A DNA stretch of 64,000 nt from the NCBI GenBank assembly GCA_024362935.1, contig JANCRA010000009.1, positions 13,162,001 through 13,226,000 on the forward strand, in the 5' to 3' direction. The DNA comes from Setophaga petechia (taxonomy: Eukaryota > Chordata > Aves > Passeriformes > Parulidae). Shown here piece by piece: positions 35,093 to 48,091 of the stretch; the first letter of the stretch is position 1; each line of letters opens with the position of its first letter. The translations under genes and the position numbers were made by a program. Under the pieces are notes generated by a model. It was not told where the DNA came from. It searched no databases and was given only the letters and a program-made list of their open reading frames with translations.

Positions 35093-38000
35093 GAGAGGAC
35101 ACCCATCACATGATTTTGCAAGACCTGCTCTGTGACTGTGCTCAGAGCACACCCAACCCTCTTCCAGTGAGGGACGGAGACAGTGATGTTGCTAGCTAGT
35201 TTTAAATCTGAGTCCAGTGATTTTCCACAGTCCCTCCTACAAAAACTGCTCCTATTTTTGTGGGAGCTGCTCAGCTGCTTCAGAGGAAGACTGGAAGTCA
35301 TCTCAAGGCGTGGGGCTGAAGCCACCTTGCAGGGATGTGAGATCCCAGTGAGCAGCATGCCAGACCCTCTATTCTGCTGGCAGTCCTCCAGGGTTAATCT
35401 AGTGGAAGCTGCTGTGGCAGTCTCCAGCACAGCTGCTGGGTCTTTTTGCCACTTGAGTCATTCACCCAAGGGAAAACCCACAGCAGGCTCTGGACCCACA
35501 CAGTACGGTGGGAGTGGGAGCAGCATAAATAAAGTCGTGTTCCTGGGGGCAGCTGCTGAGAAGATGCAGCTAGAGAGTGGGGTGTTAAATAAGCACAGCC
35601 TGTGCCCCCCACGCTCCTGAGAGAGGGGGGGAGAGAAGCAGGGAGGGAGGGAGGGACTGCAGACCATGCTGCACATGCCCCAAGGAAGACAGGAGCATGT
35701 GTAGCTGCTCAGCAGCAGTTTCCCAATACATTAAGCAAACAGGAGAGAAAGAAAGACACGGGGCTTCAGTGGCTCTGAAAACTGAGATAAGGGCAATGAG
35801 GCTTTCAGTCCTTGCAAGCAATGTGGCTCTTATCTGCCCCTGATATGGCAGTCCTGCTGTCGTTTTTGAGTTGCGCTCTCACAGGCCTTGCAACCGCCCA
35901 ACCACAAGCTTCGGGGAAAAACCACAGTGCAAAAACACCCTCTCTCAGCCTTCTCCCCAGCTGCCCCTTTTCCTCAGTTTAGAAAGTGAAAAACAAATGT
36001 ATCCACAGTAACACAAAGGGGTTGCATGCGAGGTGCATAAAAGCAAGTACAGAGCTCGTCCCTGCCTGTCCTTGTGCAAGCTGAAAGCCAGCAGCTCTGG
36101 AAGTCCACAGAGAAAAGAGAAGGAAGAAAAGCTCAGCCTGCCTGGGGAGGGAGGTGGGAAGTAGAGCAAGAAACACTCTGTTCTTTGGAGCATTTGCAAG
36201 ATAAAACTGCAATGATAACTTCAGCATCTCCCTGTTCTTAAGTGTTTGACTTCAGCTCTGCAAATACTCATCTAGTGCCAGCAATGGGCATGTGCTTATT
36301 TTTTACAGATTATATACAAGTTACACATTCAGATATCAGACAATTTCAGGAAATCTGCATAGAAAAAAATGGATTGTTGTAGCTTTTACAGACCTCAACA
36401 GTGAGTATATACAGTATTTTATACAATCATTTTATGACTATATGATTTAGTATCTTCAGACATGTGAAGGAAAATATGAGAGCTATATGGTTTCTGAACA
36501 TGCCTGCACATTGGCTGAAGTTAAGTAAAGAACAGCTCCAGGTTAGACAGTTCTTATATAAACCTCTGAGTTTCTTACCATGCCAAGTCAAATGTAATGG
36601 TCCCAAGTCTCTCAACACTTGTGTTTAAGAGAGTGAAGTTGTGATGTTTTCCTCAGGCAGGTTTAGCCACTGAAGGAAGGCAGAGGAGCTGCAAGTGTCT
36701 GCCTGAAAGAAGCAGCTCTTCCTGCTGCTGAGTAGTGTTCTGTGCCTTCCTTGTGCCCCATCTCTGCCTGCAGCCATCTCCCCATCAAACCCGAAGTCAC
36801 TCGGGCTCCTGGTATCCCCACTCTGACTGGGACCCAGCAGATTTGTAACCAGGTCTGCAAGTGCCCTGGGAGCATGCAGCAGTGCTGCAGGACCCTGCAC
36901 AGAGCTGAAAACCCTGTGCACCTGGGGGGGCACCTGTGGGGAAAAAAATGCTGTGGGATTGAAAGTTTAGGGATGAAAAAGAGCTCCAGGCAAGCTCCCA
37001 CTGAAAAAAACAAACGTGTGTCTACAAAACATTTCCTTATGGGAGAGATTTTACTCTGGGATTTGTGTGAGCAGAGGAATAGCTGTGTTGAGAGCAAAGA
37101 GCTGCCGTGCTGTGCTCTGGGTGTCTGGCCATGTCTGAAGCAATGCAACAGAGCCATGGCCCTGAGCTCACATCAGCACAGACACCAGTGACTCCCTCCC
37201 TGCGCTGGCAGCCAGGCCACCACAGCTCTGCCCCAGCTCTGTGCTGGCACTCCACAGCTCCTAGTCCAGCAAGGCAGGCATTGCCCAGTGCCCTCCTCCT
37301 GGCACAAGCAGGCCATAATCCTACTGAGCACAAATGCTTTTAGTTCCCTGGGGGTACTAAATACAGTCTGGTCCCCTACAGCTCTCCTTGGAGGAGCTCT
37401 CACAGCCAGCCTCAAGGCATCCCCTTTCCCCTTCCTCTCCTTCATCTGCAGCTCAGCATCAGGACACCAATGGGACGCCCTGGAAAAAGCCTGAAAACCT
37501 CCCTGAGCACAGCCAGGCAGCTGCAGGGCCCAAGCCCCTGCAGTACCAACCACCTTTTGTGAATTCAGCAGTGTGATCCTGAGTCACTACACATTCCTCC
37601 TTTTAATTTTAGAAGTAGTTAACTCCTCTCCTTTTTATTATCTCGATGTATTCCTCCTCTCATACCCATAGGATTTCAATTACTGAATTTCCCATCAGCT
37701 GGCACAAAAGCCTTTTGTCCTTCCCTAATATGTGACCACAGCCTCAGCTTCCTGGCTCTTTTTTCACCTTTCTTTGAACTTCTTCAATTTTGTTGGTAAG
37801 TGTTTTCCTAAGAAGCAAGGTGGACTGACTGAAGCTTTGTTGGTGTCTCTGCATATGCAGAACAGGCACAAACTTACCTTCTGCCAGCAACCCAGCAGCT
37901 CTGGGCAAGGGGGAGCAGATGGAGACACTGTAGGGACCAAACCTTTCTAGAGAAAAGTTAGAAATTAAGAGAAAAACAAACAAGTCTCTCATCTCATGCC

Positions 38001-38219
38001 AAAACAAAAATAATTTTCCTACTACAGAGAAAGAGGAGAAAGAAAAGCCCAGAACAGCTAGAAAGCAACACCACAGATGGAGCTGAGAGCCTCTCTTGCC
38101 CTGTAACCTGAAAGTTGCACAGAGGCAGATATGGTATGTCTGCAACCTGCTGCTACCAGCAGGATTCCAGAAAACACTGCCACAGAGCAGAAAAATTATC
38201 TATAATCTATCTTGAATTA

Positions 38220-38289
38220 GGCACATTATAACCTTGAATTCTTGTGGGTGGTGAGCAAGTGTATTGTGCATCACCTGTTTTGTACACTC

Positions 38290-38350
<61 letters not shown>

Positions 38351-38520
38351 TCTATTAAAATTACTGTTACAATTATAACTTCCTTTTCTGTTCTATTAAA
38401 CTGTCTTTATCCCAACCCATTAATTTTACTCTTTTCTCACCCCAGTCCTGCTGGAGGGGCAGTGGGGAGAATGTGAGAGTGGCCGTATGGCATTTAACTT
38501 CCCACCAAGTCGAACCATGG
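38220..38520 (+). mobile_element. 5'-truncated ERV-type LTR containing an ATT microsatellite
   Basis: The left part has gtgggtggtgagcaagtgta and ttgtgcatcacctgttttgt. A long ATT array follows, then ttctattaaactgtctttat and cccaacccattaattttact, ending in a degraded ggcatttaacttcccaccaa... gtcgaaccatg terminus. This order matches a common avian LTR type that carries an internal ATT tract before its polyadenylation region. It belongs to the same type as the copy at about 60910-61463. The U3 region is missing or diverged. Confidence 0.68.
38290..38350. repeat. (ATT)n microsatellite, about 20 units
   Basis: An uninterrupted ATT array of about 60 bases. It lies inside the LTR fragment and probably expanded from the LTR's own short ATT tract. 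Confidence 0.95.
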
Positions 38521-41500
38521 CATCAGGAAGGGGAACTTTGAGAATGAAAGCAATGGGTGTTCGTGGCCATATCATGAAGTAAAAGTGTAGTTGTGACTGT
38601 GTCAGTCTCAGTTCTATAGAAAACTTCATGTGAACCTGCTGCCTGGTGAAAGAAAACCATAGGCAATGTGGTATCAGCCTTGTCTCCAGTTACTACATTT
38701 AGGTTGAAAAAATCCTATAAACTTCTTGACATTTATTGGTTTTGGAGTGTAAATGGACCATTAACCTTGTGGACATTGTGCTGCACCAACAATAATATTT
38801 AAGTAATTCACAGGGTTGCTATTAAGTAACACTGTAGTTTGCTCTGAGCTTACTGAAGGGAAGGTACTATTCTTGCATATTATTACAAGAAGAGATTTGG
38901 GGTATCAAAACAACAGCATTTCTTTTGTGCTGGGTGCATGGGGATGGAATGGCATTAGGGGCCTGAATTGGGAAGGGAAATACTGAACTCCAGAGGTTTT
39001 GGGGTTTACCATGCTCCTCATGAAACCCATGGTGTTTAAGAGGCATTGCTCATGTGGTTAGTCAGCAAAGAGGGTCTGAAATAAAAGGACGGTAACCTCA
39101 TCATAATTGTTGTTCTGGATGACAGTAAAGGATAGCTTAAGGGAAAAAAATATGAGAAATATTGCATTACTAGTTAATTTGCACTATTTCCAACAATTCA
39201 GCTAAGCCTAGAGAAAATAAATATATGGGTTTAAAGATGGTTGCTATAGAAACCAGAGGAGATTTTATAGTTGCTTATGAGAGTAAAGAAGGTTCTGATT
39301 GATAAGACAATCACATTCAAATAGTCACTATGGAAACCCAAGGTGACCTGGAGGAAATGTGATTCCTCTCATTTTGTTCCTGTGGGCAGATGAAGGCAGC
39401 CTGGATGGGGGAAGGTCTGGGCTGAGTGACAAAGAACACCACAGCAAGGCAGCACTGACCTCACTGTGGTGCTAGAGGTGCTCAGTGCTTCATATTGCAA
39501 AGCTCTGTGAGCACTGACATCTAAATCTGTGAAACAAATTTACTTACTTACCCATAAATGGTATTTACTTTTTTTTTCCCCTCATTGAAATCAGTAAGAA
39601 CTCTGTAATTGATTTCTTTGGGGGCAAAACAGATTTGAGAGACCTTTCTATGTCTCCAGTGCATCAAAGAAAGGAAGGCCATTGTCACATCTCCTGTGGA
39701 GCTGAGTGCTCAGGAGCTGCCTGTGCTGTGCAGAAGCAGGGCCACAGAATTGCAAAGCAGTTTTTGCCTTTGCTAACAACACCTTCTCCCAGAAGTAGGA
39801 CAGAAAAAAACCTGATTATGCAAGCCTTTTTCTTGTAGATAGGTTATTTAAGGATCAAGGTGGGTCAGCCTGCACATGACATAAACAAAAAACTGAGTGG
39901 TAGTTTTATAATACCTCAGTAACCACTTTCCATTTTCTTCCAATATTCATTTTTTCAGACAGTGATAGAATGTTAGTAAGAAGGGCAGGTGCTCAGCACT
40001 CCTGGACACAGATGAAAACTAAAGTTATTTCAAGAGGGTTTTTCTTTTTTTTTGTTAAAGCCATGAATATCAGTTCCAGGTATCTGAAATACACCAATTC
40101 ATCTGTAAGGATTCACAAGGTGCCAGACCCTGCCTGGTTCCTCTCCCCAAGCTTAGCCACACTCTTCTCCTGTATTATTTAGAAAATCCTTGATTCACAC
40201 TACCCGCATTTGATCAAATCATAAAGATATTAATCATCGGAGATTTTTATGTTTTATCTTAACAATTGTCAGTGAGATAAAAAGAACTAGCTGTCAGCCT
40301 CAGGAAAACACCAATATTTCTGTAATTTCACCATGTTTCCAGTGTAAACACACAGATAGGGAGGAAAAACATATTTTGGAGAAAACCTGAGGACTGAAAG
40401 AGTAGAGCACTGAGCAGCACAGCTTCCCTGAAGCTCTCATTCTCCGGGGTTAGCTGCCAAATCTGGTAAAAGTGGTCAGAAAATTCATCCAGCCCAGCTG
40501 TCAGATTGCTGACTTTTCTAATAAGCTTTCTGGGTTTGGAAATTGCCCTCCCATGTAGAAAACCTAGCTGGGTTTGTACATCAGGTAATCCATAATGAAA
40601 AGAAATAAAAAAGAGAATACTTCTTCAGCTCGCATCATTAAATGAAAAGCTTAAACCTGAGGCTGCTCCTAGAAATGCAGATGGCACTGACAGACACTGT
40701 GCTGGGGCTGGAAGCAAGGAGAAATTGGACACACATTATCTTGAAAGAAATTCCTACTGGTTTTAAACATAAGCAAATTTGTTACCTATTACTAAAACTG
40801 TCAACTTGTGGCTGGGAATAGAAATTACTGCTTTAATGTAGACATAATGATTCAGCTACAGGGAAGAGAATGAGATTAATATTGAATAAAAGATGCTCAC
40901 AGAAAGATGCAGTCTGCCAGGTAAGTTCCTGTTTTGATTTGTGGCCATAGAAAGGAAATACATAGGTGAAATACGCAGGTAAATAAAATCTACAAGTGAA
41001 GCTCTTTGCACAGGAGAAATGAGTGTAAATGTGTAACTGAGCCTTTTATCCTCAGCACTGCTGCTCACGCACTCCATCACCACATGAGAGAGTACCTCTG
41101 CTTATGGGGTTTTTCTGAACCATGTAACCCAACCTCTCTGCACCTTTCAGCAGATATCAGCCACACTGGGAGAGAGAACAGCTATAGAACAGCTGTTCTG
41201 GGAAAATATCCAGGCTGTAAAAGTCTCCCAAAGCACACGTGGGAACACAACACTCATCAGTGGGGATAGATAGTGCTTCTTTACCAGCGCTGGGGATGGG
41301 TTGGGAAGATGCTTTTCTGAGAGCTTATTACCCTTTTTCTCTGGGTTGAAGAGGTCTCAGAGCACCCCTCCTGGAAGCACACACTCCTCAGTATTCCCTG
41401 CAAAACATCCCGACTTGAACTAGCTCCCCTGGGCCTCAGCTACCCCATACCAGAGGCATAACCTGTCCCTTGGAGCTTACTTCTGTAAGCTCCACTTTAA

Positions 41501-44499
41501 AACCCATCCAAGGAGATGCTATGACTCATTATCTTTCTCACTCTTTCCAATTTTAAGGAGAGAAAACTCCCAACAACAACACAAACTGCACCAATTATTG
41601 TGATAGCAGCAAAGCATCATTTTGAGAAAACAGTTTGTGAAAACATCCAAAATCGTAGGGAGTTGAAATTCTAAAGCTCTCAACATTGTGGGATGTGTCT
41701 TACTTTCAGAACCCAATTCTCCATCTCTCTGAAAAGTGACAAGTGGCTGTGAGCCTTATTGCTGTTCCCTGGTAAATACCATAAACGAACTGACAGATAA
41801 TGTGGGGCTTCTCCAAGAAATGTGCAAAGGCAGTAAGCACCATCTGCTGGCTTCAGCATGAAAGAAAAAACCAGGAGTTTTTCATCCAGTTATGTCTCTT
41901 CAGCTCTTCTGCCTCCAGTTTTAGGGCAAATTCAAAGAAACTGATTCCACAACATCAAAAAACCCAGCCAGGATGGGTCTAACTAACCAGAGAAAGACTA
42001 TCCAGGGAACATCAGTAATCCTGCAGACAGATGAAGGTAAGATAGAAAAAAGATAAGAAAGTTAAATGAAGTGAAAATTTGCAATAATTTTGTCAGTATT
42101 CAAACTGAGCCTTAACTTTTTACATGGCTTTGCATTGTATTTGAAACACAAAAGCTTACCCCTGTAGAGAACGCGAGCCAAATATAGACACAGCCTTAAA
42201 AAAAGAAACAGTCAGGAAATGTTTTGCAAGAAAACCATGTGTGTAGACATGTTTTGGCCCCTCAGTCCCTGATCTCAAGTAAGGGTGTGGGGATTTGACA
42301 CAAATAGAGTGGGGCAGCATTTTGTAGATGGTTAATTCCCATTATAGATGTTTGTTACCAAAGGACCAATTAAGCCAGTGAGAGCTGAAGTTTTGCCACT
42401 GGTTTGGCAAAACTTCTCAGCAATTTGCAAAAATTGAACTCAGAGCACCAATAAAAGTAAAAATATATGAGGACTGACAATTTCCAACTAACCAACAGTG
42501 CCACCCACAGCCTTTACATTCAGAGCAAGACAGAAGATGCCACATTTCTGGTTAATTCACAGGATGGCCCAGTCCTGCAGCGCTGGGGCCCAGACCATGG
42601 CACATGCCTGGCAGTGAGCATGCAGAGTCCCTGGCTGTCCCTTGGCTCTACCTGAGTGGCAGTGGTGCCCCTGTGGGGTGAGGTGCCTTTTCCCCCTGCC
42701 ATGGGGGTTGCCAGCCAGGCAAGCAGGCGTCAGCTCAGGACAGATGAAGGCCATCTGTGTGTATCAGAGGGGTATTCCCCACTTCACTCCTCCCTAGGAC
42801 TGCTGGGATATGTGCTGGGAAGCACTGATGGAGCAAGGCTTGCCCAGGTGCACCAGACCAGGCTTTGTCCCACCTTGTTCACCCTGAGCTCTGCACACCC
42901 ATCTTGTTCTGCCAGGCAGGGATAACAGGACCAAGACACCTATTTTGTTGGTTCTAATCAAGGGCTAATTCTTCCTCAGAAGATGCTTCAATTAGCATTT
43001 GGAGCTGTGACCACATCTGGCATATAAAAATGTTGAGTTTTAGTTGTTTTAACCCTACCCTAGCTTTTCACTACAAGATTAAGCACATGAGCAATCCCAT
43101 CCCAACTAGGTCTGTCCTGACAGGCAGCCATGGAAAATGGGACCAGCGGGCAGTGGCTGCCCTGTGCTTGCACAGCAGGAAAATTTAGGAGATGACTTAG
43201 CTCTCTGCATTGCTGTGGTCAAGTCAGTGACCTCTGCAACATCACTGCTCTGTGGTTTGATTAAAATGAATCTCTCAGAGTTCCTCGTACCTACAACCTC
43301 TGACTTGTTGATGACAATATGAATGACAGGCGTTTGAGGTTTCTCACAGCACAACACCCTCAAGCCTCTTACTTTAGTCTTTAATCTGCAAATTAGAGAA
43401 TTTAATGGTGAATGTTGCACATGTTCATGTGACCAAAGACCACTGAGATTGCCTTATGAGATCATGAGCCATTATTTCAGTGTTAATCCCAGCACTCAGG
43501 GCATCTAAGGCATCATTAAATACAGCTTAACCATACCAGTATCTTTAAGCACCATTTATCAGCAAAATCCAGCTTCATTAAAGTCTCTGTTAAAGCCTCC
43601 TCATCACTCCCTGACTGTAGCTCCACTACAACATGTTCATGCAGTGCGAGGTTTATTGCTTTATCATCCCACTAACCCAATCTTTTGTTTGGCAAAGGTC
43701 CTACCCTTGCACTTGTTCACAAACAAATAACACTAAGCTTCCCAGGAGCTTAATTGCTTCTCTTGGCAATACTACATCTTAATATGGGTGGTTATTTGTA
43801 GGTACTTATTATGTCTCCTTGTAGTACCTGGTAATAAACCGTGGAACACCATGTGCACAATCAGCTGGAACATGGCTTGTTAATTACCAAAGGTGTCATA
43901 AAGTACATGTTTCATTTAACAAAATGATTAGTTATAAATATTTTATTGCAACAGCAGTCTGTTTGGTGTACCACATGGTAGTTAACAGGGATGTTCTTTT
44001 GTATTGGGTCCAACCCTGCTTTTTGTCATTTGAAAGAAAACCCACTTACCTGCTGCTCTCCTCAGGCAAATGGCCTCCTGTTCTCACAGCAGAAGGCAAA
44101 ATGCCTTTCTTTGAGAGAGGTAAAACACTTTCCTCCATCCCCAGTGTAAAGTAGGGAATGGATAGGCATGAGGAAGCTGGTATTGTCAATCAGTGTCACC
44201 TCCCATTTGTATTGAACTTGCCTAAGTGCCAAATATTTTGGAGGCAGGCCCTCACAAGGCATTAGCTGGATTTCACATTCACTCACATCAAGGGCAGTAT
44301 GCAGCCATACGCTACCATTTAGGTCTGACTTCGAGGTCAATAAACACCCAAGCACATAATGTGAGTAGAGTGATAAAATTAAGACTATAATGAAGAGAGA
44401 CAAAGTGACCTATTTAATGCTACAGCTTTGTACGTCCAACAGTATATTGTGGAGGAACATCACATAAGACTTGAATTGATATCAAGGCCAGAGGGATCC
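38521..44499. other. Unannotated intergenic DNA
   Basis: About 6 kb of mostly AT-rich unique-looking sequence with no recognisable exon, RNA gene or repeat. The open frames are short and unremarkable. Confidence 0.5.
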
Positions 44500-44504
44500 A
44501 ATAG

Positions 44505-44901
44505 TGCCACCGTCGTATTTTCTGGAAAAATCCCTTTGCCCGGGATTTCTCTTCAGGAAGCTGAGAAGCTTCAGAGAAAAAGGAAAACAATATTATGTCA
44601 TTTGCTTCTCCTGTGTTTTGCTGCTTTGGAATGTGGTTGGAGATTGTTTATCCAACATGTGAATTGATTTTACTTATTGGCCAATTGGGGCCAAGCTGTG
44701 ATGGACTCTGAAGAGAGAGTCACGAGTTTTCATCAGTATCTTTTAGCCTTCTGTCTGTATTCTTTCTCTATTCTTTAGTATAGTTTAGTACAGTGTTCTT
44801 TAATATAATATAGATCATAAAATAATAACTTAGCCTTCTAAGAGCATGGAGTAAGATTCATCTTTCCTTCATGCCACGGGGGTACCTGAAAATACCACAC
44901 A
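44505..44901 (+). mobile_element. Solo LTR, songbird ERV type, copy 1, with 5-bp target-site duplication
   Basis: The 397-base element starts tgccaccgtcgtattttctg and ends gaaaataccacaca. It is flanked by aatag at 44500-44504 and 44902-44906. The interior is typical of a frequent passerine LTR: aaatccctttgcccgggatt, a stretch close to gaagctgagaa, tagtatagtttagtacagtg, then aaaataataacttagccttc. A 5-base duplication is typical of ERVL-type integrases. It is homologous to the element at 47685-48091. Confidence 0.85.
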
Positions 44902-44906
44902 AATAG

Positions 44907-47684
44907 TGCAAGCATGAACCACTTGCTCTCTTCCCAGAAGGAGTTTGCTGTCCTGTGAGAACCAACACCCACTTTGGCTTCTCCTTGGCAGCCTCCTAAA
45001 AAAGCACATGAGAAGTTGCCACCCCCACGCTCCACGAGCGGACAAGGTGCTGCTGCCACCTCAGGTCTCTGTGTGTGGCTGTCCCCTCACACAACTGAGG
45101 GGACACCCCAGACACCTTGCAGAGAGGGAAGGCAAACAGAATGTGACCCTCACCAGGCTGAGCGAAGCACAGCAGCTTCCTGTCAAATACAATGGAGAGG
45201 GAAGAGATGTCAAATCTACCTGGGATCCACATCCTGCTTGTCGCTTACGGCATGGACAAATCAAGGGATAATTCCAGGGATAATTCCACAGCACCCTTTT
45301 CTGGCAGTGGGGCTGACCCTTGTCTCAGGTCTTCACAACATATGGCTGCATTTGGGAGTGTCATGGAAAGGCTCCTGTGGTTTCTAGAAGAGTGTCCAGC
45401 AAGTGATTATTGCTGCCCAGGGAAAGAAGCAGGGACAGTGATGTGGATCCTGCCTCTGAGCCAGTCTGAGCAGGATCAGAAAATCAGGATAATTTTCCAA
45501 ATATATTGCTCAATTTGTACAAAACTCAAGCAATATCTTGTCTAAAATGGAATGAAAAATTTCATATTACAGGAGAATTTTAGTGTGAAATTTGAATCTC
45601 ATGTAATACTCCCTCTCTTTGATATATTCCAAACCTTTACTAAAATCCTATTTATGAACTTCTGAGGCTTCAGCTCTTATTCCTGTTTTTGCTTGAAAGA
45701 CTTGTCCTCCAAGTGAGAAAAAACAAATTACAAGGCCCCAAAGCTGTCCCATGTGCACACACACATACACACTGAATTCTCCCTTTTGCAATGCAGACTT
45801 TTCCATGAAAGATTTTTCAATTTGCCTATGACTCTGAAAAGTGTGTATGATACAACTTTGACACAGACATTATGTGAAGAGTTAGAATGAATGAATTAGA
45901 ATGCTTTATTTTCACAGCAGATTTTTACTCAGCTGGAAATAGTATGGTTTCACAGTCTTTGTCTTCATGTTGATTTCTGGACAAGTACCAGAATTTTAGG
46001 AACTAATTTTTTTCCCAAATATAGATCAGATTAGGGTTCATTTTACATCAAAATGTCATACCTGTCTTGACAAAGTAAATATGAATGTAGCCCAATTTTG
46101 TAATACTGTTTGCAGAGTTATCCTATAGTTTTTATTTAAGGCAAACACCTCACGCTCTCACATTCCATAACCATAAACAAGTAACCACTCTGGACATGGA
46201 GAGAAAATGTATGTTAAAAATATAACTTTTCCATATTTTTAAATTTAGTATTTTTGAATATTCTGGGGTTCAGAGTATTCTGGGCAATTCAGTGTCTCCA
46301 GCATTATATGGCTGCTGAAGGATCTCCTGTCCTCAGGATCAGGTCCACAGAATAGAGCTATGCTTTAGCAAATAGCAGTTCTGCTTTTTAGGCTTTTAAA
46401 AATTGTAGTTCACAGACAGTGCTATGTGGACTCATGCACTTCTTTATTACCCACTTGAACTTCTCCATAGGCACTGACCTAAAGCCTTTTTTTCCCAACT
46501 CCTGGGAGTGGAAGACACATTTCTGAGGAAGGTTATTTTGGTTTTGCTTAAGAATCATTCATAAATGAGTGTGTTAATGTGAGCTCGCACTTCTGAACAA
46601 TTCTCTCTAGAAATACAATAATTTTATTAAATCCATCATGAATTCATTATTCCAATAGTTGAAAAATTCCAGCTTTCTATTATCTTAGGATCTTGGAAAG
46701 GATCCTCTCACCTCACAGCAGATCATGGCAACGGGGCTTAATTCCCTTCTTCTTTTAACCTGGCTATACTATTGAATAAAATGAAAACCTGTTGGGCTAC
46801 TTTTTAGACATCTGGATACAGTGGTATAATTATTGCTTAATAATTACGGAAGACAAAAGCCAGGAAAGAAGCCCAGGGCTTTTTCTGCATTACAAAACAA
46901 ATTATGGTAGTTTCAGGCTCCTTAGAAACAAATTGTTGAGAAAAGCATAGTTTGTACCTTGTGAAAATTCTATGCAAGTATGGTAAAGCGTTTTAAATGT
47001 GTCAAGTTAAGTTATGGATCTTGTGCACACAAGAGTGGGACAATTTTTTCTGGATACCCAGAAAGCCCCTCCTGGGACTTGAGAGCAGCTTTTGAGCAGT
47101 GGCTGGCAGGTGGGACATGTCCCCAAGCACCTGTAAGTGCAGTGCTCCCACTGCAGCCCCCACAGCCCTTTGCAATGTGCAAATGTCCTTGTCAGGATAC
47201 TCTAAGCTGAAAGTGGCCGACTTGTTCACACCATTCCACTCTTCCGACACCTCTGAAGTTGGCTTTCTGATTTGGGCTGATTTCCTTCCTTTTTGCATAT
47301 CTTGTTTGGCTTCTGACTTTTCTTCCTCCCTGGTTCCTTGCACTTGCTCCTTTCTCTCATCTCTCTGTTCCACAGTTTCCCCATTCAGGTCCTCATTTCC
47401 ACTCTTTTCTCCTTCCTGAGGCCCAGCCTGTTGCAGAGTCCAGTCCACAGAGCAATTTCCATGGAAAAAGTGGAGAAACTGGGTGAGCACTGCATCCTCT
47501 TTCCCCAGTCCTGCCCTTTGCCCAGGCTGTGTCACCTCCTCAGGCAGCCTTTGTGTCTGCCTGTCTTTCCTAACCCTTGTGACCCTCTAAACCATGACTC
47601 CACGTGCCAGTTCTGAGAGATGTGATCATGTCAGGTCACCCAGAAACCAGGGCTGTCTGTTTATTATTTAAAGGGTCACAGTGC
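44907..47684. other. Unannotated intergenic DNA
   Basis: About 2.8 kb between two copies of the same solo LTR. It has a short direct repeat, gggataattcca twice near 45266-45289, and a CA-rich patch near 45755-45771. The minus-strand 177-codon frame at 47002-47535 is the longest in the interval but has no recognisable domain. Confidence 0.5.
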
Positions 47685-48091
47685 TGTCACTGTCATATTT
47701 TCTGAAAAATCCCTTCACCAGGATTTCTTCTCCTGGGAAGCTGAGAAACCTCAGAGAAAAATGGAAACAATAATTACCTGATTTGCTTCTCCTGTGTTTT
47801 ACTGCTTTGTAATGTGGTTTGGACATTGTTTACCAACTGGTCATTGTTTGATTGGTTTCATATGAACTGTTTTAACTTAATGACCAATCACTGACAGCTG
47901 TGTCAAGGGTATGGAGAGTTTTTAATTAGTATCTTGTTAAGTCTTCTGTAAGTATCCTTTCTCTAGCATAGTTTTAGTATAACATTTTTTAATAAAATAT
48001 AATATCATAAAATAATAAATTATCCTTCTAAGAATGTGGAGTCAGATTCATCTTTCCTTTCTGCCACGGGAGACCCTGAAAGTACCACACA
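47685..48091 (+). mobile_element. Solo LTR, songbird ERV type, copy 2
   Basis: About 407 bases starting tgtcactgtcatattttctg and ending gaaagtaccacaca, colinear with copy 1 at 44505-44901. Shared parts include tttgcttctcctgtgtttt, a stretch ending ataaaataataa, and ccttctaagaatgtggagtc. The expected 5-base flanking repeat is not evident, so one edge may have mutated or be misplaced by a few bases. There is no internal retroviral sequence. Confidence 0.82.

Larger units (their letters stand above)
34011..38219. other. Unannotated intergenic DNA with small tandem repeats
   Basis: About 4.2 kb with several GC-richer patches (34900-35700 and 36700-37560). These produce medium-length open frames on both strands but no recognisable protein. 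It includes a T run near 34786-34801 and a GGGA stretch near 35634-35655. Confidence 0.5.

Noticed and set aside
35183..35620. A 145-codon + strand frame and overlapping minus-strand frames
   Set aside because: Overlapping frames on both strands in a GC-richer patch with no familiar motif point to composition rather than coding.
38290..38350. The ATT array as an independent microsatellite unrelated to a mobile element
   Set aside because: Both flanks fit an avian LTR type with an ATT tract in this position, so it is better described as part of that LTR.
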